Assembly (NCBI GenBank): GCA_019313025.1
Contig: JAFDCA010000483.1
Coordinates: 1 to 21,274 of the forward strand
Direction: 5' to 3'
Length of the DNA stretch: 21,274 bases
Origin: Deltaproteobacteria bacterium
Lineage (GTDB): Bacteria; Desulfobacterota; Desulfobacteria; Desulfobacterales; UBA11574
In this document: piece after piece, positions 8,408 through 14,218 of the stretch
Position numbering within the stretch: the stretch's first letter is position 1
Layout of the letters: every line of letters starts with the position of its first letter
Notes under the pieces: model-generated
Told to the model about the DNA's origin: nothing
Seen by the model: the letters and a program-made list of their open reading frames with translations, nothing else
Database searches by the model: none
Translations under genes and position numbers: made by a program

Positions 8408-8422
8408 CTCATAACATATGAG
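8408..8422. promoter_or_regulatory. Perfect dyad upstream of sigma54 promoter
   Basis: The sequence CTCATA-TGT-TATGAG (minus strand) is a perfect 6-bp inverted repeat with a 3-bp spacer. Its centre lies about 87 bases upstream of the predicted flgF transcription start. Position and symmetry fit an activator site, for example for an enhancer-binding protein, but no protein can be assigned. Confidence 0.35.
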
Positions 8423-8543
8423 GCATATTTTTCTGACGAGGAGGAAAAAAATGCCCATTGGAACTTTTTACCTCTTTTCATTATTGTATGTGAAAGATTC
8501 GGTTATGAATTAATTAATTGAAGGTATTAAGGTTCATTTAGGT

Positions 8544-8822
8544 TTAGAGCCGTGACATGTTCTTGTTTAGAGAATATACAAAGGCCAGAAGTTCTGCCAC
8601 AACTATATAAAGATCATGCGGGATCTCTTCATTTATGTCCAGCTGCGACAAAACCTCTATCAGATCGGGGTCTTCGTGAATGTAAATATCGTGTTCTTTT
8701 GCAATTTTGATAATTTTTTCAGCAATCTTACCTTTGCCTTTGGCCGTAACTCTTGGGGCACTGTCTGATTCGGGCCGATACTTTAAACTAACAGCACTGT
8801 TCTTTTTTAATTTTCGTTTCAT
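8544..8822 (-). CDS. fhlB: FhlB: stand-alone homologue of FlhB cytoplasmic domain
   Basis: Presumed to substitute for, or work beside, the cleaved FlhB C-terminal piece in switching export substrates; known cases are usually conditional or partly redundant. The 92-residue protein aligns along almost its whole length with the end of FlhB (encoded at 16318-17397). AVSLKYR pairs with AVALKYD, AKGKGKIAEKI with AKGSRKIAEKI, ASEHGI-like KEHDIYI with SEHGIPI, and EEIPHDLYIVVAELLAFVYSL with QEIPPALYQTVAEVLAYIY. The NPTH self-cleavage site and all transmembrane helices are missing; a short basic MKRKLKKNS replaces them. It starts directly after the stop of the FliK-like gene (TAG-ATG), a telling position because FliK is the known FlhB partner. 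Confidence 0.88.
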   Translation of the reverse strand: MKRKLKKNSAVSLKYRPESDSAPRVTAKGKGKIAEKIIKIAKEHDIYIHEDPDLIEVLSQLDINEEIPHDLYIVVAELLAFVYSLNKNMSRL

Positions 8823-9908
8823 CTAAGCAACCAGGTTGATATTATGGTTTTCCTCCTGAATAATCTCCTTGATCAGCGTATCTTTTATTTCCGCCGGTTC
8901 TTTCATATAACATTCAAAATGGGGAATGATAAAGCCCTTATTTTCAAACGTCTTTATTAAAGATGGAAGCTGTTTTTCAATGATATTTTTTGTTTTTTCT
9001 TCAACGATTAAAAATCTTCCATTGATATGTTTTTGTTTGACCACAAGATCAGCTCTTAGTGGGCCAAGTTTAGACATTTCTAATAAAAAACTTATTCTGA
9101 AAAAGTCCTTGTCTTTTTCATTTCCATCACCATCTTTGTTATTTTTATTTTGATTAAACTGTATCAGCAATTGGCCTATAGTAAAAAGATTATCAGGAAA
9201 TTGAAACAGTATTGGAATGAAGATTTTTCTTTCTTGTTCAAACCCCAACTGATTAAGAAGCTGAATATTTTTTATCGTGGATACAAACCTTTCGAAAAGA
9301 TCATTTTGTCCTTGTGTTAAGGAAATAAATTTTGATCCAAGACCTTTTAAATCACCTGCTATAAGTTCATTAATATTTGTTTTACTATATGTTTTAGAAT
9401 TTATAATTTCTCTTAGTTTTGCCTCCCATCCGATTCCTGATTTATCGACAAGTTCTCTCAATAATTCAGGATTTGGTTTTAGAAATATTTTTTTTGATAT
9501 ATCATCTATCAAATCTTTAAACAGTTTTTTATCATTTTCGGGAAGCATGGAATGGTCAATGCTATCATTGATTGTTTTCCACAAATTCTTCTTTAATCCG
9601 TTCAGAATCATAGAGGTATTTATTGTTTCAATACTTTCATTTAATATTCCCAAGAGCTTAAGGATTGGATTTGGGTGAATTTCTTCAACTTTTAATGATA
9701 TAATGCTGCCTTCCCTTAAAGGCATGTGTGTTTTTGCCATGATCCTTTTTCCTTTAATTATCATCAAGACGTTATTTAAATAAAAGGATCTCAAAACCGT
9801 CCCCTTAACAATTTCGTTTTCAACTAATTTGGGATAAAAAGAGGTATTATCTATTGATTGAAGTGATATCTTGGACGAGGATATTGTTGAATTAACGACT
9901 TTATTCAA
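8823..9908 (-). CDS. FliK-like hook-length control protein
   Basis: Probably the hook-length ruler that signals FlhB. The 361-residue protein has two recognisable parts. Residues 32-85 hold a FliK-family type N-domain pattern (NEIVKGTVLRSFYLNNVLMI, then MAKTHMPLREGSIISLKVEEI and LKLLGI). Residues about 265-345 resemble the FliK C-terminal domain: FFRISFLLEMSKLGPLRADL followed by GRFLIVEEKTKNII and a helix ending near ENKGFIIPHFECYM. The middle is Asn/Lys-rich helical sequence. Unlike many FliK proteins it has no long Pro/Gln-rich stretch. The start is a TTG at 9908 overlapping the DUF2802 stop (TTGA), with AGAGGG seven bases upstream. The neighbour fhlB supports an export-switch role. Confidence 0.65.
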   Translation of the reverse strand: MNKVVNSTISSSKISLQSIDNTSFYPKLVENEIVKGTVLRSFYLNNVLMIIKGKRIMAKTHMPLREGSIISLKVEEIHPNPILKLLGILNESIETINTSMILNGLKKNLWKTINDSIDHSMLPENDKKLFKDLIDDISKKIFLKPNPELLRELVDKSGIGWEAKLREIINSKTYSKTNINELIAGDLKGLGSKFISLTQGQNDLFERFVSTIKNIQLLNQLGFEQERKIFIPILFQFPDNLFTIGQLLIQFNQNKNNKDGDGNEKDKDFFRISFLLEMSKLGPLRADLVVKQKHINGRFLIVEEKTKNIIEKQLPSLIKTFENKGFIIPHFECYMKEPAEIKDTLIKEIIQEENHNINLVA

Positions 9909-10402
9909 GACGCACCCTCTTTAGATTCTAATTGTGATATTCTTTTCTTTAGATCTAGCACCAGCATTACTTCTTCCTTAGGAATAACAAGGGTTTCAGA
10001 AATGTAATCTAAATCATATCCCTCTTTTGCCAGGTCAACAATTTTTTTTGTATGATTTTTTAAAGAATCTTGGACATAGCCGTTTTGATTATTTTGCCTG
10101 TGTTTAAAGAGTAGTGCATCACTCCTGTTTAAAAGCGCATTTAAACTCTTTATTCTTTGTTCTAATTGTTCATTAAGTTTTTTAATTATATCCTTTTTCT
10201 CTTGTAACATCCCCTTGAATTTTACAGACGTGTTGTCCGCATCAGTTAGGAATGATTCATACATTTTAAGCTTATTATTCAATGATAAGGATCCTTTATC
10301 GAGCAACCTCAGACGTCTTATTAAAAAAATAAACACAACAAAAATTGCAAAATCAATCGCCAGTTGCGAAATAATTAGGTATTTTAATTCAAACAAATTC
10401 AT
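9905..10402 (-). CDS. DUF2802-type membrane protein with coiled coil
   Basis: The function is not established. The 165-residue protein has one N-terminal membrane helix (about residues 10-30, ISQLAIDFAIFVVFIFLI), then basic RRLR and a long heptad-like coiled coil (roughly 33-100, with KLKMYESFL, KDIIKKLNEQLEQRIKSLNALL). The C-terminal HTH-like module is HTKKIVDLAKEGYDLDYISETLVIPKEEVMLVLDLKKRI; this module (Axxg-d--eI---l-i---EV-lll-L) is the mark of DUF2802, often found in polar flagellar clusters. The orientation predicts a cytoplasmic body. It is packed between the lysine-rich gene (two bases) and the FliK-like gene (four-base overlap). Confidence 0.7.
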   Translation of the reverse strand: MNLFELKYLIISQLAIDFAIFVVFIFLIRRLRLLDKGSLSLNNKLKMYESFLTDADNTSVKFKGMLQEKKDIIKKLNEQLEQRIKSLNALLNRSDALLFKHRQNNQNGYVQDSLKNHTKKIVDLAKEGYDLDYISETLVIPKEEVMLVLDLKKRISQLESKEGAS

Positions 10403-10404
10403 AA

Positions 10405-10704
10405 TCAGACCCTGATATCGATGAGCTTACCTTCTGATAAATTCATTTTTTCTTTTTCATTTTTATTATTTGATCTCTTTTTGTTGCCTTTTTGATCATT
10501 TTTTTTCTCTTTATCTTTTTTTATCTCAATTCTGTTTTTTGTCTCAAACTCTTGTACTTTTGATTTATCCTCTTTCTTCATATCTTCTGATTTTTGAGCA
10601 GCAAACTGTTGGTTCATTTCAAGATTCTGTTTTTTTACATTATGAACTTCCTTAATCGTATTCCCCTGGCTAAGAATCACATTCATATGAGTTGTACCTG
10701 ACAT
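10405..10704 (-). CDS. Short lysine-rich flagellar-cluster protein, unknown function
   Basis: I do not recognise a domain. The protein is 99 residues from the ATG at 10704, chosen because an AAAGGAG site lies six bases upstream; 13 codons of open frame upstream have no ribosome site. The first 35 residues look ordered (MSGTTHMNVILSQGNTIKEV, then KQNLEMNQQFAA). Residues about 40-85 are an extreme Lys/Glu/Asn/Asp run with many KKxxKK steps, most likely disordered. It closes with SEGKLIDIRV. There is no signal peptide or membrane helix. It is the first gene after the hairpin element and is tied to the DUF2802 and FliK-like genes, so a flagellar role is likely. Small clusters with a conserved terminal DI-motif occur at this place in related bacteria, but I cannot verify that here. 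Confidence 0.75.
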   Translation of the reverse strand: MSGTTHMNVILSQGNTIKEVHNVKKQNLEMNQQFAAQKSEDMKKEDKSKVQEFETKNRIEIKKDKEKKNDQKGNKKRSNNKNEKEKMNLSEGKLIDIRV

Positions 10705-10901
10705 GGCCTTCTCCTTTAAATTAAGGTCGCCGTCGTGATACAAAAGTATTTAAAAACAACTCAAACAGGTCGTTTCAACTACGAATCTTTATCCGCAAGG
10801 TCCAATCGCCTTTGACGTTCATGTCCGTCGGCGGCCTTATTTTTATTAATAATTTAATTATAATTGAAGTGGTCAATTTTTATATAAAGTCCCTTCTTTA
10901 C
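10705..10901 (-). other. 197-bp gap with dyads and hairpin array
   Basis: No gene is supported. On the minus strand the upstream part is very AT-rich and contains the dyad AATTGA-CCACT-TCAATT (10878-10862), with TTGACC within it resembling a -35 box but no good -10 at the right spacing. A GC-richer block then forms three hairpins (10838-10758) and a T5 run (10756-10752). The flgM-like or riboswitch signatures I know are not present. A 15-codon micro-ORF begins at 10822 in a hairpin loop without a ribosome site. The gap breaks an otherwise near-continuous transcript between the FliL-like gene and the lysine-rich gene. Confidence 0.7.
10752..10838 (-). repeat. Three contiguous hairpins followed by T-run (structured element)
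   Basis: Read on the minus strand. Hairpin I (10838-10797) has stems AAGG/CCTT, CGCC/GGCG and GACG/CGTC, separated by small internal loops and closed by GACATGAA. Hairpin II (10796-10781) is GCGGAT/ATTCGT with loop AAAG and G-U pairs at two steps. Hairpin III (10780-10758) is AGTTGAAAC/GTTTGAGTT with loop GACCT and one mismatch. No base separates the three. A T5 tract at 10756-10752 follows. The block is GC-richer than its flanks. It could be a small RNA or leader with a terminator-like end, or one copy of a dispersed intergenic repeat; the sequence alone does not decide. Confidence 0.5.
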
Positions 10902-11432
10902 CTAAACTGTCGAAAAATCAGTTATAATTGCTTTATCAACCTTGCCTGCTGTTAGTATGTTGTTCACACCGTCAATAATAAACATCTTAAGTTTCATTAA
11001 AGATGATATATTTTCCAATACGTATATGTTTTCACTCAAGATATTGTAAATGATACCTCTAATCCAATTATTTTTTTCTATCATTTCATTCATTAATTCT
11101 TTATTCGACAATTCAAAGGAAATACTTAAAGATATATATGTATATTTACCTGGCTCTTTAAAAGGGATAATAAATGGCTCAAATTTGATGGTTTTGGAAT
11201 TTTGGATAGGAAACCATTTAAGCTGGGGTATCCATATGTTTTTTCCACTATTTTTTAAAATAGGGTATAATGAAATCCCGGCCAAAACCAATGTTCCTCC
11301 TATAAAATAAAAAAAAGCCCTTTTTTTCCATCTATATTTTTTGGGTTTATTTTTCGTTTTTTTCTTTTTATCTCCCGATTCATCCGAATTATCGAAAGAT
11401 TGAACAGCATTTTCTTTTTTTACTAAAGTCAT
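10902..11432 (-). CDS. FliL-like membrane protein (second copy)
   Basis: Likely a single-pass inner-membrane protein related to FliL, which supports stator/motor function. The 176-residue protein has a Lys-rich cytoplasmic head (to about residue 40) and a membrane helix (about 41-60, FFYFIGGTLVLAGISLYPIL). A periplasmic domain follows with the FliL pattern: FEPFIIPFKEPGKYTYISLSISF, an IRGIIYNIL helix, LKMFIIDGVNNILTAGKVDKAIITDF at the end. The last 80 residues match the true FliL (20906 onward) position for position (QLRDTILLLL, LSRMKQILGDGIVRRIYFTEF). It begins three bases after fliA. Being separate from fliM-fliN, it is a paralogue, not the main fliL. The exact role is unknown. Confidence 0.75.
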   Translation of the reverse strand: MTLVKKENAVQSFDNSDESGDKKKKTKNKPKKYRWKKRAFFYFIGGTLVLAGISLYPILKNSGKNIWIPQLKWFPIQNSKTIKFEPFIIPFKEPGKYTYISLSISFELSNKELMNEMIEKNNWIRGIIYNILSENIYVLENISSLMKLKMFIIDGVNNILTAGKVDKAIITDFSTV

Positions 11433-11434
11433 AA

Positions 11435-12193
11435 TCAGCCTTCATAATATGATTTCAGCTTTATCCTTAATCTTATTATTGCCTTCGAATGGATTTGTGA
11501 TATCCTTGATTCGGTTAAATTTAAAACCTTTGCTATTTCTTTTAACGTCAATTCATCATAATAATATAAAGACATCACTATTTGTTCTTTTTTTGAAAGT
11601 GTTGACAGCGCTTTAAATATAATTGATTTAATCTCTTTTACTTTTAATTCTTCTATGGGAGAAGGTTGATCCGATACCTGTTTGGATATTTTAGGCGTTG
11701 TGCCGTCAAGCATCAATTCGTCCAGACTTAACAGATTTACGCCATGAGATCTGCTGATCATTTTGTAATATGATTCCAAGTCAAGTCCCATCTCTTCAGC
11801 AATCTCATCATCTTTTGGCTCTCTTCCGTGTTTTAGCTCAAGGGTTCTTATTGCATCTTCCATTCTGTTAATATTTCTTCTGACAGATCTTGAAATCCAG
11901 TCCATCTTTCTTAATTCATCTAAAATTGCCCCTTTTATCCTTAGGTTCGCATATGTCCTAAACTGTATCCCCCTTTTTGAGTCAAACTTGTCAATAGCGT
12001 CAAACAACCCCAAAATTCCGGGACCGATGAGTTCCTCCTTAGAAATGTTGGGAGGAAGTCTAACCGCCATCCTTTCAGCAATTTGTTTTACAAGGGGAGC
12101 ATATTTGAGAATAAGTTCTTCTCGATGTTTATCATCCATACTTTCTTGGTCTACAATGTTTACTTCCTGATATTTTTTTATCCCAGCATTCAT
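11435..12193 (-). CDS. fliA: FliA flagellar sigma factor (sigma28)
   Basis: Directs RNA polymerase to late flagellar promoters. The 252-residue length and layout fit FliA: region 2 (about 25-95) with LILKYAPLVKQIAERMAVRLPP, LGLFDAIDKFDSKRGIQFRTYANLRIKGAILDELRK, then DWISRSVRRN. The region-3 DELMLDGTT segment follows, and region 4 HTH at about 213-240 reads LTLKEIAKVLNLTESRISQIHSKAI. It starts four bases after flhG with an AGG ribosome site. It is probably transcribed with flhG, and perhaps also from the extended -10 box ahead of flhG. An anti-sigma FlgM is not seen in this window. Its own candidate target is the box at 3854-3880. Confidence 0.97.
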   Translation of the reverse strand: MNAGIKKYQEVNIVDQESMDDKHREELILKYAPLVKQIAERMAVRLPPNISKEELIGPGILGLFDAIDKFDSKRGIQFRTYANLRIKGAILDELRKMDWISRSVRRNINRMEDAIRTLELKHGREPKDDEIAEEMGLDLESYYKMISRSHGVNLLSLDELMLDGTTPKISKQVSDQPSPIEELKVKEIKSIIFKALSTLSKKEQIVMSLYYYDELTLKEIAKVLNLTESRISQIHSKAIIRLRIKLKSYYEG

Positions 12194-12197
12194 TTCA

Positions 12198-13103
12198 TCA
12201 ACCTATCGCACCAACCATTAGTCTTTTCCAAAAAAATTGTATACTTCCTTCTTGATGTCTTCCATCTGTCTCCTCTAATAGATATATAGCCAATTTTTTA
12301 AAGCTTTGGCTTGAGGATGATTGAGGATAGCAACAAGTAACCGGTATCCTTCTATTTACGGACTCACTCAGATGTTTATCATATGGAATATATCCCGCAT
12401 AGTCTAAAGATATGCTTCCCATAAACTTTTCTACAACCCTACTCAAATGTTTATAAACCGTTTTTGCTTCTTTTTCATCTCTAACCATATTCATCAAAAT
12501 TATAAAATTCTTTGTTCCATGCTGAATAAACATGACTTTAATAAGAGCATACGCATCCGTAATAGATGTTGGTTCCGGTGTCACAACGACAATCCTTTCT
12601 TGAGCTGCCAGGTTAAAATAAATCACATTGGAAGAAATACCCGCTCCTGTGTCTATGAGCAAAATGTCATACATATTGTTCAATAAATCAAATTCATTTA
12701 AAAGGTTAATCTTGTGACCTTCTGTGAGATGTGATAGTTCCTGAACACCTGAGCTGGCAGGTATAATGGCCACACCTTCCGGTCCCGTGGCAATTATTTG
12801 GGACAGCTCTTTTTCACCTTTAATGACTTCCTGAATTGTATATTTGGGGCTGATACCAAAGATAATATCAATATTTGCAAGCCCGAGATCTGCATCAAAG
12901 ATTAAAACCTTTTTTCTCATTCTCTGATACGTAATTGCCAGATTGCCCACGATATTTGTCTTGCCTACTCCGCCCTTTCCACTGGTAACGGCAAAAACCA
13001 TAGGACTGTTTTTTGAGGGAAATGATCCATCTTTTACTCTGAGTTTGTGAACTTTCCCCGATTCTTCTTTGACAATCCTTCTTAATTTTGTAGCCTGATC
13101 CAT
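12198..13103 (-). CDS. flhG: FlhG MinD-like ATPase, flagellar number regulator
   Basis: A MinD-type ATPase that stimulates FlhF GTPase and limits flagellar number. With the ATG at 13103 the protein has 301 residues and begins directly with MDQATKLRRI, the FlhG activator motif (DQAxxLR) that normally lies at the very N-terminus. A GGAG site lies nine bases upstream. The longer TTG start at 13118 would add only LETKK and has that GGAG inside its coding part, so it is rejected. The deviant Walker A SGKGGVGKT is at 41-49, FDADLGLAN (Walker A') at 69-77 and LLIDTGAGIS at 148-157. The C-terminus ends FFWKRLMVGAIG, a possible weak amphipathic tail. Confidence 0.95.
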   Translation of the reverse strand: MDQATKLRRIVKEESGKVHKLRVKDGSFPSKNSPMVFAVTSGKGGVGKTNIVGNLAITYQRMRKKVLIFDADLGLANIDIIFGISPKYTIQEVIKGEKELSQIIATGPEGVAIIPASSGVQELSHLTEGHKINLLNEFDLLNNMYDILLIDTGAGISSNVIYFNLAAQERIVVVTPEPTSITDAYALIKVMFIQHGTKNFIILMNMVRDEKEAKTVYKHLSRVVEKFMGSISLDYAGYIPYDKHLSESVNRRIPVTCCYPQSSSSQSFKKLAIYLLEETDGRHQEGSIQFFWKRLMVGAIG

Positions 13104-13140
13104 CTTTTTGGTCTCCAATATATAACTATTCCATTAATAA

Positions 13141-13149
13141 ATTATAGCA
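13141..13149 (-). promoter_or_regulatory. Extended -10 promoter candidate for flhG-fliA
   Basis: The minus strand reads TGCTATAAT, a perfect extended -10 box (TGnTATAAT), in the 65-base gap between flhF and flhG. The predicted start is about 13134, giving a leader of some 30 bases before the flhG ATG. No good -35 lies 17 bases upstream, which is normal for extended -10 promoters. In AT-rich DNA such a box can be chance. Confidence 0.4.
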
Positions 13150-13168
13150 GCATGTATCGGTTAATTTT

Positions 13169-14218
13169 TTACGAAACGATCAACTTTATTATTTTTCCTA
13201 TTTCTGCCTGTTCAATATCTTCAGGCACATTCTGACCGGTTGTAATATACGAAATAGGCAAATTTTGTTCCATAATCTGGTTCAATATTGAACCACATTT
13301 TTGAGTTTCATCTCTTTTTGTAAATATATAACTCTGATAATTTAAACATCTAAAATTATCAGCTGATTTATTCATCTCAGACTCAGTAGTTGCAATGTTT
13401 AATAAAAGATGAGTGCTTATATCTAAATCAGCAGGAATCAATCTTCTGAGTTCATCTATCCTGGATCTATCATATTGACTTTGGCCTGCAGTGTCGATAA
13501 GAACGATATCTTTTCCTTCCAGTCTTCGAAGTGCAAAAAGCAAATCTTTTTTTTTGAATGCCTGGAAACAGGGGACCCCTAATATATTTGCATATGTTTT
13601 CAGTTGTTCTATCGCACCTATTCTATACGCGTCTAACGAAATCAATCCAACTTTCTTTGTCTTCTCTATCATGAGCTTAGCAGCAAGCTTTGCGATTGTC
13701 GTCGTTTTGCCAACACCTGTCGTTCCGATAAAAGCCGCTATAATTTGATTATTATTTTTTCTATCGAAAGGATCTTGAACTTCTATAACTTTCATGATCT
13801 CATTTAGAGCGCTATCTTTAATTCTTTTTATGTTATGAACGGGGTGGCCGTTAAATGCACCGGTCCTTTCAAAAAAAAGCCTTACATAACGATCATTGAC
13901 GCCATTTTTTATCATTTTTGAATATAAACTTAGGGCATCCGGATATGTTACCAGTTTTTCTATAAAAACATCTGAATGGTTCAAAAGATAAAGCATCTCT
14001 TTTATGCTCATCAGTTCTTGTTTTACTTCTCCGAGCATATTCGGACTCTTATCTGATATATTATTTGCTCCAGTCATGGCAGTTATTTCAAAAACATCAT
14101 CTTCACCGATTTTTGATATTTTCTTTGTGGAAAGAATCATTGCATCGGATCCCAGTACATTTTTAACCCTAGCGGTAGCTTCCTTAATTGTCCTCGCTCG
14201 ATATTTTTTAACCTGCAT
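13169..14218 (-). CDS. flhF: FlhF SRP-type GTPase, polar flagellar placement
   Basis: An SRP-family GTPase that recruits early flagellar parts to the pole. The 349-residue protein has an N-terminal helical/basic domain (MQVKKYRARTIKEATARVK, with the B-domain GSDAMILSTK). The NG domain follows: P-loop GTTGVGKTTT at 165-174, the I-box-containing DAYRIGAIEQLKTYA at 196-210, DTAGQ at 242-246 and TKRDE at 300-304. The terminal GQNVPEDIEQA matches the SRP-GTPase closing loop. TKRDE has Arg where TKLDE or TKMDE is usual. Its ATG lies inside the end of flhA (11-base overlap), so it is coupled. The pair with flhG implies polar flagella. Confidence 0.97.
   Translation of the reverse strand: MQVKKYRARTIKEATARVKNVLGSDAMILSTKKISKIGEDDVFEITAMTGANNISDKSPNMLGEVKQELMSIKEMLYLLNHSDVFIEKLVTYPDALSLYSKMIKNGVNDRYVRLFFERTGAFNGHPVHNIKRIKDSALNEIMKVIEVQDPFDRKNNNQIIAAFIGTTGVGKTTTIAKLAAKLMIEKTKKVGLISLDAYRIGAIEQLKTYANILGVPCFQAFKKKDLLFALRRLEGKDIVLIDTAGQSQYDRSRIDELRRLIPADLDISTHLLLNIATTESEMNKSADNFRCLNYQSYIFTKRDETQKCGSILNQIMEQNLPISYITTGQNVPEDIEQAEIGKIIKLIVS

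Larger units (their letters stand above)
8306..8543 (-). promoter_or_regulatory. 238-bp regulatory gap between fhlB and flgF
   Basis: An AT-rich gap without a credible gene. Reading on the minus strand it contains, from fhlB toward flgF, an AT-rich dyad at 8474-8441 (GAGG...CCTC enclosing an A-run and a T-run), a perfect 6-bp dyad at 8422-8408, and a sigma54 promoter at 8355-8339. No classical terminator with a GC stem and trailing T-run is seen, so it cannot be said whether the upstream transcript ends here. The layout of a promoter with upstream dyads suits activation by a flagellar enhancer-binding protein of the FlrC/FleR type, which is inference. Confidence 0.6.

Noticed and set aside
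8423..8543. CRISPR, insertion-sequence or tRNA signals in the gaps
   Set aside because: Neither gap over 150 bases shows direct repeats with spacers, transposase fragments, or a cloverleaf.
9277..9678. 133-codon plus-strand open frame
   Set aside because: Antisense to the FliK-like gene; Ser/Phe/Leu-rich mirror of a Lys/Glu-rich coding strand.
10705..10743. Longer start (MYHDGDLNLKEKA) for the lysine-rich gene
   Set aside because: No ribosome site ahead of it, and the AAAGGAG site for the inner ATG lies within this stretch.
10775..10822. 15-codon micro-ORF (MNVKGDWTLRIKIRS) as a leader peptide
   Set aside because: Its ATG sits in a hairpin loop with no usable ribosome site and there is no run of a single regulatory amino acid; better explained as part of the structured element.
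10862..10878. AATTGA-N5-TCAATT dyad as a terminator of the FliL-like transcript
   Set aside because: The stem is nearly all A-T and on the minus strand no T-run follows; kept only as a note in the gap description.
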